DNA from: Rossellomorea aquimaris
Lineage (GTDB): Bacteria > Bacillota > Bacilli > Bacillales > Bacillaceae_B
Assembly (NCBI RefSeq): GCF_020172085.1
Contig: NZ_JAIVAT010000009.1
Coordinates: 124,001-188,000, forward strand
Reading direction: 5' to 3'
DNA: 64,000 bases
The notes beneath the pieces are model-generated. The model did no database searches. It had not been told where the DNA came from and saw nothing but the letters and a program-made list of their open reading frames with translations. The position numbers and the translations under genes were made by a program. Each line of letters begins with the position of its first letter. Position 1 is the first letter of the stretch. Positions 49,229 through 58,456 of the stretch are shown piece after piece.

Positions 49229-52200
49229 TTATTCCCCTTCTTTCTCAAATGCCTTTTTCATTTCATAATAAGACTGTTTCAATCGTTCATGGGAAACTGG
49301 TTGGTCCCACGTATCCCAGGAGTATGGATAGAATTGTTGAGGGTCCATGAACCCGTCTTGATTTTGAGCAGGATAGGAGAATTCCTTTCCTCCACCTGTT
49401 TCATATACTCCGACCTTAATGGATTCCAGCGTGGTTGAACTTTGCAATCCTTTACCGGACCAGATATCCCCCACTGCTTCTTTCAAACTCGGATCCTTTA
49501 TATTTAGTAACTGCCAAGGAATCCTGATCTCATATCGACCTTCAGAAGAATCGACACTGATGTCTGTTAAAGAATTATAGTCTTTATCCTGAGGGTTCGA
49601 TGTTCCGAACTGAAGAACTCCTGTTTCATAGGACTGAAACGGGATTGTATCTCCTTCTACATCCAGAGATTTATTTAACGTCAATCGGATCGGATGATAT
49701 GTCCCGTTATCTTTCACTTTCGCATAGGTCTCTTTTTTGATCATATTGAGGACATGACCATACTGATAGTGATGGGTATCATAATAGCTGTCGATCCATA
49801 AACGGGCTTTCTTTGTTCCTTTTATGTGAAGAGCAAAGTCCACTCCTTTGGTGGAAACAGCCGGCACATCCGGAATCGTGGATTGCCCCTGATCCCCAAT
49901 CGTATCGAACAGAAGATAGGTGTCTTTCCCTTCAGAAATCTCTTCCGAATCGAGCCTTACATACACAAAGCGTTCATCGCTTGTCATATACATGCTGTGC
50001 CCTTCTTTGTTGTAAGCCGGTTTGATCCCATTATAGGTCCAGTCTTCCGATCTTCCATCCACATGGATCATATCGGTTTTACTTTGACCGGGGTCGAAGC
50101 TTAACATCCCGAACTGCTGCTCATTCGTTTGGGCATTCTGCCAGAACGGCCGCCTGTCCGGATTGTCATAGTCCATCGTATTCCATGTCCGTTTGAACCA
50201 CTCATCCTGCCAGGCGAAGACCATTCCACCAGCCATTTTCTCTTCGACGATATCTTCGAATAATCGGCGATCGATTTCACCCTGCTCTTTTTCTGAATGA
50301 TGTCCCTGATCCATACCGTAGACGTTTTTGTGAGTAAGTCCCCTTGATCCCGGGACACCGAACTCCGCCACTACCAACGGCATGGAATGGGCTTTTTTCA
50401 TATCATTCAAATAGCCTGCATAGTTGTTCTTTTCTCCCCGTTGGTCGATATAGTCGATATACTTCGTCTCGTAATTCAGAAAATCCGGATAATATGGATA
50501 GATATGATAGGAAGCAAATAAACCGGTTCTCAATTTGTCGGTTCCCTTCATGACGTTCGGATTTACGGACACCATGTCTTCCTTCTCCAAAGGCTCACTC
50601 GGATGATCCAACAGATCAGTCGTGACCCAGTTAGTAAAACTTACAGGCCTTTGCCACTGATACGTATCGGTTTCATATTTAATTCCTTCGTTCATTCTTT
50701 CTGTCAGCCAGATTTCAAATGGCTGAGCCTTTTCCGTTTCAATGTACTCACCCTTGAAATCCTGGAGTCCTTGATGCTTATCATTTGTCGCAAGGACCAC
50801 CTCGGGATCCCACTCCACCCCGAAAATCCAACCTAGGACGTAAGGGGAGATATCATAAGTGTAAGATCCGGACGCATGACCTTTCCGTTCGGGTATTTCT
50901 GCGTTCCCATGAACGAGATCGATGGTCTTTTTGATTTCCGATGCAAATTCGTCACTGTTCTCTTTTGCAAAGGCATCTTCAGACTTCAAGAAAATCTCTT
51001 CATTGACCCATACCCCGTGGAATAAATACAATGGCTTATCCGCCATCTGGTTATATTCATAAAAGGCTTCATAAAATTCGGGAGGGTGGATGGTGTAAAT
51101 CCGGAGGGCATTTGCATTCATCGCTCCGATTTGCTTGAACCATCTCATGTATTCCTCTTTTGAGATCGCTGTTTCGCCTGGAAATGAACCCGGCCTTGCG
51201 ATTCCCATATTCACCCCTTTAATAAGGAGGTCTTCCCATTTTCCGTCCTTCTTCACCTGAATGTAGTCAGTGCCTGTCTTTCCTGCAAGCTTCAGACCAT
51301 TTTCATCCGTGATTTCGACGGTTTCCTTCTTCTTATTGCCACTTTCCTTTTGGATATCCTTAAGGATCGCCTTCATCATCGGAGTATAGGCCTTCCAGTA
51401 AAATTGGGATGTATCATCAGGTTTGGATGACCCCGTCCACTTTCTCCAAGAAGAGAATCCCACGGTTTGATAAAGGTCCGGCACATCTGCCTGATCCGCA
51501 TAATCTCCGCTAAAGTAGTACGTGTCGTATTGACGGTTCTGTCCATGAACAACAGCTGGAAATGTCACCGGCAGATTCAAGGCTTTCATGGTGTCCTTCC
51601 CGCTCTTTGACAATGACAGCGTATAGTTTGCCATGACCTCATCCGAATTGATCGCTTCAACGATATCAAACCAGTAGGAATACGGGGTGCTGATTTCTTC
51701 GCCGATCAACTTCTCACCCTCTGAGGTAGTTGAAAATACAACACCCTTCTTTCCGATGTCTTTCTTGTCCAACACGACGAGACGATCATTTTCGTCCACC
51801 AGGACATACCCTGGACCATTGAAATTGTATGTCTCTTCATACTGCTTCTCGTAATTATCCCTAACCCATTGAGGCACTTCGCTATTTTCCAGTTCAGGAA
51901 AGTACCTGCCGATCCAGCCGGACCATTCCAAATTGAAAAGAGAGTAAAATTTATTCCTCGTTTCTTCTTCCGTAGGCTGTGCCATGGAATTGAACTCGGC
52001 GATCAAAGTCTTTCCATCCTTCATCGCCATGTCTTTTAATGCGTCCATATCCTGATCGGTCAATCCTCCGTAAAGTTTGGAGGACCGCTTACCGGAGACA
52101 TTTTTATTATGGAACTCTTCTTCATACACGCCATACGTATCGGCTATGTAGACCGCATCATACCGGTCAGTGGATGAAGGGATATTTTTAATATCGAAGG

Positions 52201-52462
52201 TTTGGTCCTTTTTCGGAACAAATCCGATATAGTCTTTTTTTAAATCATATCGTTTCCCGTCTGTTTGAACATATTTCTGTTGATTCAGAAGCCACATAAG
52301 CCCTTTATGTTCCCTGTACGTGGTATCAGGCACCGTCTTATCAATGATCAACAGATCCAGATCCTTCTCACCCTTCACCTGCCATAGCCAAAAAGGGGCA
52401 GAAATCAGCAGCACGATGCCGACGATGAACAAGACAAATGAATAAGATTTCAGCTTTGTCAT
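49229..52462 (-). CDS. Membrane-anchored extracellular glycosidase-like protein, 1077 aa
   Basis: The protein has an N-terminal transmembrane anchor (about residues 7-28) and a large extracellular part. A glutamine-amidotransferase-like or sugar-binding N-terminal region (to about 390) is followed by a TIM-barrel resembling clan A glycoside hydrolases: KGVNMGIARPGSFPG opens it, Glu550 in GVEWDPE and Glu700 in VVAEFGVPG sit where acid/base and nucleophile are expected. The C-terminal about 240 residues look like a carbohydrate-binding beta-sandwich. It overlaps the GT2 synthase gene by ATGA. The likely role is trimming or remodelling of the polysaccharide made by that synthase. I do not recognise an exact family; the activity is inferred. 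Confidence 0.75.
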   Translation of the reverse strand: MTKLKSYSFVLFIVGIVLLISAPFWLWQVKGEKDLDLLIIDKTVPDTTYREHKGLMWLLNQQKYVQTDGKRYDLKKDYIGFVPKKDQTFDIKNIPSSTDRYDAVYIADTYGVYEEEFHNKNVSGKRSSKLYGGLTDQDMDALKDMAMKDGKTLIAEFNSMAQPTEEETRNKFYSLFNLEWSGWIGRYFPELENSEVPQWVRDNYEKQYEETYNFNGPGYVLVDENDRLVVLDKKDIGKKGVVFSTTSEGEKLIGEEISTPYSYWFDIVEAINSDEVMANYTLSLSKSGKDTMKALNLPVTFPAVVHGQNRQYDTYYFSGDYADQADVPDLYQTVGFSSWRKWTGSSKPDDTSQFYWKAYTPMMKAILKDIQKESGNKKKETVEITDENGLKLAGKTGTDYIQVKKDGKWEDLLIKGVNMGIARPGSFPGETAISKEEYMRWFKQIGAMNANALRIYTIHPPEFYEAFYEYNQMADKPLYLFHGVWVNEEIFLKSEDAFAKENSDEFASEIKKTIDLVHGNAEIPERKGHASGSYTYDISPYVLGWIFGVEWDPEVVLATNDKHQGLQDFKGEYIETEKAQPFEIWLTERMNEGIKYETDTYQWQRPVSFTNWVTTDLLDHPSEPLEKEDMVSVNPNVMKGTDKLRTGLFASYHIYPYYPDFLNYETKYIDYIDQRGEKNNYAGYLNDMKKAHSMPLVVAEFGVPGSRGLTHKNVYGMDQGHHSEKEQGEIDRRLFEDIVEEKMAGGMVFAWQDEWFKRTWNTMDYDNPDRRPFWQNAQTNEQQFGMLSFDPGQSKTDMIHVDGRSEDWTYNGIKPAYNKEGHSMYMTSDERFVYVRLDSEEISEGKDTYLLFDTIGDQGQSTIPDVPAVSTKGVDFALHIKGTKKARLWIDSYYDTHHYQYGHVLNMIKKETYAKVKDNGTYHPIRLTLNKSLDVEGDTIPFQSYETGVLQFGTSNPQDKDYNSLTDISVDSSEGRYEIRIPWQLLNIKDPSLKEAVGDIWSGKGLQSSTTLESIKVGVYETGGGKEFSYPAQNQDGFMDPQQFYPYSWDTWDQPVSHERLKQSYYEMKKAFEKEGE

Positions 52463-53871
52463 TTTGAAACTCCTTTTCTCGCCATTTCTCCCCAGCCTCT
52501 TTTTTTGCGTATCACGTCAAGGATTCCCTCACATCTCCAGAAAACGGTGAGAGGACGATACCATAACGTCTCGGTCAGTGAATAGGCAAATAGTCGGGCG
52601 ATGTCAGATGCTTTCGGGAACTTTCTGACGGACCATTCTTCAAGGAGGACGGCTGCCATGGACAATACCGACCCATAAAGAATGGATAACAAGAATAATA
52701 GAATGGCAAACTCGAGATATACCCCGCCTAGAAAGATGGAGAGAATCATGATGATGTACCCCATCAATTCAACAACTGGTCCAAAGAATTCAATGATTAA
52801 AAAATAGGGCATGGACACCATCCCGATCGAACCGTACTTCGGATTGAACAGGAGCTTACGGTGTATCCAGAGGCTCTCAAATAATCCGCGATGCCATCTG
52901 CTCCGTTGACGCCTCAAGTATTTCAGGGATTCAGGCGCCTCCGTCCAGCTTACGGGGTCGGGAACATAAACGATTTTTTTATTTGCTTTTTGTTCCTTTA
53001 CATATCGGTGAAGCCTGACAACTAGCTCCATGTCTTCCCCCACGGTATGGGAGTATCCACCGGCATCGACGACCCAACGCTTTGAGAAAACACCGAATGC
53101 CCCCGATACAATTAGGAGTAGATTGTGCCTACTTAAACCGATTCTACCCATCAGGAATGCTCTTAAATACTCAATCACCTGCATAACAACAAGCGGTGAT
53201 CGGGAAAGCCCGACTTTGACGATTTCCCCGCTTTCAATTTCACATCCATTGGCAATACGGATGCTTCCACCGGATGCAATGACTTCCCCGTCGGATTCAA
53301 CAATCGGTTTCATCACTTTCAGAAAAGCGGTCCTCTCAAGCACCGAGTCTCCATCGATAGAGCAGAAATAAGGAAAGTTTGATACGTTGATCCCGGCGTT
53401 CAAGGCATCAGCTTTCCCTCCATTTTCTTTGTCGATCACCAGGAGGTTTTTATATAGTTTCGATTGATAAACACCCCTCACCGGCTGTGTTTCCAATTGT
53501 TGACGGATGACCCACTTGATTTTCACCAATTGAAACGACTCTATGAGTTTTTCCAGAGAATCATCGGTGGAGCCGTCGTTAATGATGATGATTTCATATT
53601 CGGGGTACTCAATGCTTAGGAGAGATCTCACCGTTGCCATGATCCCCACTGATTCATTGTAAGCAGGTACGAGTATCGACACCGGCTTGGTCTGATGCAG
53701 ATGCAGGAGCTCCTCGTACGGTTCCCATTCATCAAGACCATAGGTTTTCCTCAATTGAAAGAGGGATATCACGAGAAGAATCGTATAAAAAGAGATAACC
53801 AGTATCATATAAATCAAAACGAACCATCCGATGAACATCATGATATTTCCCCAGTCTGCAAAGATGTTCAT
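52459..53871 (-). CDS. Processive family 2 glycosyltransferase (polysaccharide synthase)
   Basis: This 470-residue membrane enzyme has an N-terminal helix (about 12-38) and C-terminal helices (about 354-412). The GT-A domain has VSILVPAYNES, the UDP-sugar aspartates in IINDGSTDD and SIDGDS (Asp173, Asp175), the catalytic GED (Asp280), and the processivity motif RQRSRW (321-326). These define BcsA/HasA-like synthases that polymerise and export a polysaccharide. There is no PilZ domain, so any cyclic-di-GMP control must act through another protein. It overlaps the HEAT gene and the glycosidase-like gene by ATGA at each end, a sign of tight translational coupling. The sugar is unknown. Confidence 0.93.
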   Translation of the reverse strand: MNIFADWGNIMMFIGWFVLIYMILVISFYTILLVISLFQLRKTYGLDEWEPYEELLHLHQTKPVSILVPAYNESVGIMATVRSLLSIEYPEYEIIIINDGSTDDSLEKLIESFQLVKIKWVIRQQLETQPVRGVYQSKLYKNLLVIDKENGGKADALNAGINVSNFPYFCSIDGDSVLERTAFLKVMKPIVESDGEVIASGGSIRIANGCEIESGEIVKVGLSRSPLVVMQVIEYLRAFLMGRIGLSRHNLLLIVSGAFGVFSKRWVVDAGGYSHTVGEDMELVVRLHRYVKEQKANKKIVYVPDPVSWTEAPESLKYLRRQRSRWHRGLFESLWIHRKLLFNPKYGSIGMVSMPYFLIIEFFGPVVELMGYIIMILSIFLGGVYLEFAILLFLLSILYGSVLSMAAVLLEEWSVRKFPKASDIARLFAYSLTETLWYRPLTVFWRCEGILDVIRKKRGWGEMARKGVSK

Positions 53872-54911
53872 GTAACCGCCCCCCTTTCAAGCCACTGTTC
53901 CGCCATATCCCTCGCATATTCATCTTCGGCATGGACAGCGATTTCCCCTAACACAACTTTACCGTCCGCAAGACGCAAGAGGGATTGAGCTGCCTGGGAC
54001 CTAACATAAAATGACGGGTCGCTCATTAGTTCCTTCAAATAAGGAGTCAGTTTCGGAGAACGGATGTACTCACATGCTTTAAGGGCCATCAATCGTTCCT
54101 GCCAGGATTCAGCACGTAAATGAGAGGAAAGTTTCGGTACGTTCAGATAAAATTCCATACCCACCACTGCCTTTAATGCACGTACCCTCAATTCAGTAGA
54201 GTCCTCAGACAATAACCGCTCCAGGAAACCTACATGTTCCATTCGATTCATCACCCCGATCGAATCGATGAGGGCAAATTTCATCACTTCCGGTAATTCA
54301 TCAAAAGCGTATACCAATGGTTGGAACTGATCTTTCCCGAAAGACTGAAACAGCAGACTGTACTCAAACTCCGTCAGCTCATGCTTCGTGTCCGTCAATC
54401 GCGGCAGCAGCTCCTGATCATCGAAGAGCACATCCAATTTCAATAATTGAATTTCTTCCGATTTGCTCATGTATCCAGATCCCCGGAGCTCCTTCAATGG
54501 TTCTTTCATACTTCTCATCTTGAAATCCTGAATCCAGTAAAGGGCATTCATCCGGATACTCCATCTTCTGTGCCGTAACTGAGACAAAATAAACGGTTGA
54601 AAATGGTTTTCTGCAAACCATTGCAACCGCTCCTGAATGCCGGGTGAAGAGATAACCTTTGAAAAGCCCGCCAATAATTCCACCAACGCCCTGGTTTGTA
54701 AGGGCGAGCTATTCTGGAAACCTTCGTCCCCAACACCCTCTTGTAAATATTGAAAAAGGGCTGATTGATACTCCTCTTTATATTTCTCAATCGTCACCCG
54801 CTTCTTATTATCCATCATCTTCTTTATTATTAAATACAGGCACAGTCCTGTTAACACCATCAGCAAACCGAGCAGTACTATTGAAAAATAAAAAAGTTCC
54901 TGAGAGTACAC
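53868..54911 (-). CDS. Membrane-anchored HEAT-repeat protein
   Basis: This 347-residue protein has one N-terminal transmembrane helix (LFYFSIVLLGLLMVLTGLCL, about 6-25). A helical repeat domain of HEAT type follows, with recurring units such as LRVRALKAVVGMEF, WQERLMALKACEYI and FYVRSQAAQSLLRLADG. GTG at 54911 directly follows the stop of the upstream gene (TAAGTG) and has AAGGATG six bases before it. Such repeats bind proteins. Its place between the GGDEF protein and the synthase suggests an adaptor coupling signalling to polymer synthesis; that is inference. Confidence 0.85.
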   Translation of the reverse strand: MYSQELFYFSIVLLGLLMVLTGLCLYLIIKKMMDNKKRVTIEKYKEEYQSALFQYLQEGVGDEGFQNSSPLQTRALVELLAGFSKVISSPGIQERLQWFAENHFQPFILSQLRHRRWSIRMNALYWIQDFKMRSMKEPLKELRGSGYMSKSEEIQLLKLDVLFDDQELLPRLTDTKHELTEFEYSLLFQSFGKDQFQPLVYAFDELPEVMKFALIDSIGVMNRMEHVGFLERLLSEDSTELRVRALKAVVGMEFYLNVPKLSSHLRAESWQERLMALKACEYIRSPKLTPYLKELMSDPSFYVRSQAAQSLLRLADGKVVLGEIAVHAEDEYARDMAEQWLERGAVT

Positions 54912-56513
54912 TTACCTCATCCTTTTCAGCATTTGACCCAAACGGGCTTCAAGCTCTAGTAGTTTAAACGGTTTCGTCATATAATCATCGGCTCCGAGCT
55001 GAAGGGATCTCGAAATGTCTTTTTCACTCTTCCGTGACGTCAGCATGAGCACCTTGTACCGGTCGGAATTACTTCTTGAACGAATGTTTTCTAATACTTC
55101 AAGACCATCCATCTTCGGCATCACCCCGTCTAAAATGACGAGGCAAGGATGTTTACCATGCCAGTCTGACCCCACAAAGGCCGCTCCATCTTGAAATGTC
55201 TGGATGTCATACTGAATATGAGGTTCACCCGGCAGCTTCGATACGATGTCCTTCATCACCGTCCGGATGATCGGATCATCATCGACGATGGCGATCTTCA
55301 TCGTTTTGTGAGGAGAATGCTCGCTTGCCTTCCCATCCACCTTCACGACGTTTCTGCCACTGCTCTTCGCCTCATATAGAGCGTTATCGGCAAGCTTAAG
55401 CCAAGTATCGAAAGGCTTTGTCGGATCAGCAATCTCCGCCACCCCTGCAGAGAATGTGCAGGAGAAGTCCTCATCCCCTTGGAACACTACTTGACTGAAC
55501 CCCTTACGAATAATATCGACAAACGTGTACGCTTCCTTTAACGAAGTATTAGGGAACAGGATAACAAATTCTTCTCCACCGAAGCGGAAGACGGTGTCCT
55601 GGATTCTCGTTTCCGTCTTCAGGTGTGAGGCAAACCCCTTTAAGACCCGATCCCCTACCAGATGTCCGTACCGGTCGTTCACTCCTTTAAAATGATCAAT
55701 ATCAAGGACGGCCACGCAATACGAATCACCGTTCCTTGCCGAGTTACTCTGCACCTGTGCGTACGCCTGTCCCAGATATTTACGGTTATACACCATGGTC
55801 AGCTCATCGATCAGCACAAGTTCTTCCATCTGTTTCTTTCGTTCCATCTGCCTTTTCACACGCACAATAAACTCTTCAAGGTCAAAGGGCTTGGCTATAA
55901 AATCGTCCGCCCCCATCTGATAGCTTTTGATACGGACTTCCTTACTGTTCTCCGCACTCACCATGACAGTGGGGATGAACTGCTGCTTCAATTTTTTCTT
56001 AAAAAAATCAAGCACTTCGAATCCATTCGTCCCATCCATATAAATATCGATGATGGCACAATCCGGCTTCACATCGTAGTAGGACATGATGGCCTTGTCA
56101 GGATTGGCAATGGGGACAACATACCATCCGATCTTTTCGAGCTCTTCCTTCATATACATGAGGAAAGACGTATCATCATCAATGATTAATACCACAGGCT
56201 CTTCCCCATCCCGACTCTGCTTGCCGGGGAATACTTCAATGGTTTCCTCTTCATAGTGATAACAGTACTGAATAATTTCGAACAGTTCTTCCTTTACTTC
56301 TGAAACCGTCCACATCCGCTCTTCCTTCTCATTATGCTGATCCAGCAATTCACGGGCCAGATCCCCGATTTTATGTAAGCCAAGTACCGAGGCGGATCCA
56401 GCCATGGAATGAATGAACCGGTATACCTCTTCATGAGGGACCGATCCCGCTGTTTCCCACTCTCCCAGTTTTTTTCGTACATTATTAAAGAAATGCTTTG
56501 TGTATTTTTCCAT
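54912..56513 (-). CDS. HPt-REC-GGDEF-REC signalling protein (probable diguanylate cyclase)
   Basis: The protein has 533 residues. An HPt-like domain has His35 in IHSMAGSASVLGL. REC1 has Asp156 (AIIDIYMDG) and Lys208. The GGDEF domain has an intact active site GGEEF (312-316) and a product-inhibition I-site RIQD (303-306) five residues before it, so it should make cyclic-di-GMP. REC2 has Asp462 (VILDGVMPKMDG). It is the first gene of the six-gene operon. With the hybrid kinase and lone receiver it forms a complete His-Asp-His-Asp phosphorelay. ATG follows AAAGGAAG. Confidence 0.93.
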   Translation of the reverse strand: MEKYTKHFFNNVRKKLGEWETAGSVPHEEVYRFIHSMAGSASVLGLHKIGDLARELLDQHNEKEERMWTVSEVKEELFEIIQYCYHYEEETIEVFPGKQSRDGEEPVVLIIDDDTSFLMYMKEELEKIGWYVVPIANPDKAIMSYYDVKPDCAIIDIYMDGTNGFEVLDFFKKKLKQQFIPTVMVSAENSKEVRIKSYQMGADDFIAKPFDLEEFIVRVKRQMERKKQMEELVLIDELTMVYNRKYLGQAYAQVQSNSARNGDSYCVAVLDIDHFKGVNDRYGHLVGDRVLKGFASHLKTETRIQDTVFRFGGEEFVILFPNTSLKEAYTFVDIIRKGFSQVVFQGDEDFSCTFSAGVAEIADPTKPFDTWLKLADNALYEAKSSGRNVVKVDGKASEHSPHKTMKIAIVDDDPIIRTVMKDIVSKLPGEPHIQYDIQTFQDGAAFVGSDWHGKHPCLVILDGVMPKMDGLEVLENIRSRSNSDRYKVLMLTSRKSEKDISRSLQLGADDYMTKPFKLLELEARLGQMLKRMR

Positions 56514-56593
56514 TCGGCATCGTCTTCCTTTATCGTAAACTTCATTTTAAATTGACCATAAGCAACGTAGTAATTGTATTCCAAACTTATTTC

Positions 56594-56599
56594 ATTATA
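56594..56599 (-). promoter_or_regulatory. -10 box of the six-gene operon
   Basis: A perfect TATAAT lies about 80 bp upstream of the first gene on the minus strand. The -35 position (TATTAA at 17 bp) is poor, which suggests a need for an activator. Confidence 0.5.
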
Positions 56600-57110
56600 C
56601 TCTCGGATTCGCTAGTTTAATAGGTTGGGGATGGAAATATTATGTGACTTTTTCTTCATTTATCCTGAAAAGTTCAATGTATCAAAAAAATGGGAAGACA
56701 TCCATTCTGGATGTGAAATAATTGGGAAAAAGGTTCGAAAGGATTAGTTGGTTATTACTTTAAGTAAACTCTTTTCACCATGATTATCGGAGTCTTCACA
56801 CGGACTATGATTTGCAATTGCTCTGTCATCTAGCATGTGCTGGAGGATGAGGGGAACTGCTTCGCTTCCCACGGACGTTCGGCCGAGCCTCCTCAGCAAA
56901 AAACGCTTCCGGGGTCTCGGCACGCCCGTTTTCCGTAGGAGTCTACGCATTTCCCCTCAACCTCTATACAGTTTTTGGTGACAGAGCTACATGATGTGGT
57001 GAAGAAAAAAACATTTTACTTTAGGTAATCATTTCAGCTATTAGAATGTGGTTAGAAGTGATGAAGACATAATGAAACCTTTCAGTCTGACTATAAAAAA
57101 ACAACGCACT
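56600..57110. other. Intergenic gap between the six-gene operon and crh
   Basis: Contains the diverged repeat at 56840-56965; no gene, promoter or RNA could be supported in the rest. Confidence 0.4.
56840..56965. repeat. Dispersed palindromic element, copy 3 (diverged)
   Basis: The inverted words GAGGGGAACTGC and GCATTTCCCCTC flank a core with GCCGAGCCTCCTCAGC, GGGGTCTCGGCACGCCCG and CCGTAGGAGTC, matching the pattern of copies 1 and 2. Confidence 0.68.
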
Positions 57111-57147
57111 AAAAAAAAGCCGATGACCACTCCCTGGTCATCGGCTT
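57111..57147 (-). terminator. Terminator after crh
   Basis: The stem GCCGATGACCA/TGGTCATCGGC (57119-57129 with 57135-57145) is followed on the minus strand by TTTTTTTT. Confidence 0.9.
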
Positions 57148-57162
57148 TTTGTGAGGTTGATG

Positions 57163-57420
57163 TTATGCTTCTTTTTGGACGAATCCTTCTAGGGCGACCA
57201 AGGCTTCTTCTTCGTCGCTTCCGTCGGCCACAAGTTTGATATCTGAGCCTTTGGAGATGGCCAGGCTCATTAAGCCCATGATGCTTTTCGCATTAACTTT
57301 CTTCCCATCCTTTTCCAAGAAAATTTCAGATGAGAAACGGTTTGCCTCTTGTACGAATAATGCCGCCGGTCTTGCTTGAAGACCCGTCTTCAATTTCACT
57401 TCTACTTGTTTTTCCACCAT
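57163..57420 (-). CDS. crh: Catabolite repression HPr-like protein Crh
   Basis: This 85-residue HPr-fold protein has Gln in place of the phosphorylated His15 of HPr (TGLQARPAA), which marks it as Crh, while the regulatory Ser46 is kept (AKSIMGLMSLA). HPr kinase phosphorylates that serine, and the product is a CcpA corepressor. ATG follows AAAGGGGAG. It is the last gene of the nudix-rapZ-yvcK-whiA-crh cluster, 27 bp after whiA. Confidence 0.96.
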   Translation of the reverse strand: MVEKQVEVKLKTGLQARPAALFVQEANRFSSEIFLEKDGKKVNAKSIMGLMSLAISKGSDIKLVADGSDEEEALVALEGFVQKEA

Positions 57421-57447
57421 AACTATTTCTCTCCCCTTTGTCCTTAA

Positions 57448-58395
57448 TTAAGTATTCAGCTTTTCTCCCGCTCTTAACTTCTCTGCCAGCTGATCAATTT
57501 TCCGTAAGCGGTGATTGATTCCTGACTTACTGATGGTACCGCCTGACACCATTTCCCCAAGTTCCTTCAACGTGACATCTTGATAATTCACTCTAAGCTC
57601 GGCGATTTCTCTTAGTTTATCGGGTAAAACCTGTAATCCTACATGCTTTTCGATAAACTTGATGTTTTCAACCTGCCTTAAAGCTGCCCCGATGGTTTTA
57701 TTTAAATTAGCCGTCTCGCAATTCACAAGACGATTAACGGAATTTCGCATATCACGGACAATCCGCACGTCTTCAAATCGAAGCAAGGCACTGTGAGCTC
57801 CTATTATATTCAGGAACTCCGTGATTTTTTCTGCTTCCTTCAAATACGTGATGAAGCCCTTTTTCCTTTCAAGGGTCTTACTGTTCAATCCGAAGGAATT
57901 CATCAGCTCGGACAACGCCTCGTTGTGTTCAGAATAAAGAGAAAAGATTTCTAAATGATACGATGACGTTTCCGGGTTATTCACTGAACCGCCTGCCAGA
58001 AACGCTCCCCGTAAATATGAACGTCTACAGCATTTCTTCTTGATCAGGTTTTCCGATATATTATGGATAAAGGTGAAATGTTCACCCAGTATATTCAAGT
58101 CTTCAAGGATCATCTTTGTATCTTCTTTGATTCGTACTATATAGACATTATTCTTCTTCAGCCGCATCTTCTTTCGCACCAGAAGCTCTACCGGGGTGTC
58201 GTACCCTTTTTTGATCAGTGTATAGATTCTTCTGGCAATGGCGGCGTTTTCGGTTTGAATATTGACGACGAGCATTTGATTCGAGAAGGATAATGAACCA
58301 TTCATACGAATCAATGCGGACAGCTCTGCATTCGCACAGCAATCCTTCACTTCAATATTGGTCAGTTCTTTTTTTGTTTCGGACGCAAACGACAT
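57448..58395 (-). CDS. whiA: WhiA, LAGLIDADG-like sporulation/division regulator
   Basis: This 315-residue DNA-binding protein starts [13 protein letters not shown]. Its N-terminal part is a degenerate LAGLIDADG fold ([16 protein letters not shown]), with a C-terminal helix-turn-helix ([24 protein letters not shown]). In Bacillus it affects cell division and chromosome segregation. ATG 58395 lies eight bases after AGGAGG; two upstream candidates are within or next to that site. Confidence 0.95.
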   Translation of the reverse strand: MSFASETKKELTNIEVKDCCANAELSALIRMNGSLSFSNQMLVVNIQTENAAIARRIYTLIKKGYDTPVELLVRKKMRLKKNNVYIVRIKEDTKMILEDLNILGEHFTFIHNISENLIKKKCCRRSYLRGAFLAGGSVNNPETSSYHLEIFSLYSEHNEALSELMNSFGLNSKTLERKKGFITYLKEAEKITEFLNIIGAHSALLRFEDVRIVRDMRNSVNRLVNCETANLNKTIGAALRQVENIKFIEKHVGLQVLPDKLREIAELRVNYQDVTLKELGEMVSGGTISKSGINHRLRKIDQLAEKLRAGEKLNT

Positions 58396-58456
58396 CCCCA
58401 TCACCTCCTAGCAAACGCTTGCACAACCTTATACACAAGAAATTTTCGTTTGTGTA

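Noticed and set aside
56294..56584. 96-codon minus-strand frame overlapping the start of the GGDEF gene
   Set aside because: Shifted frame over the HPt coding region; the 533-residue frame has clear domains.
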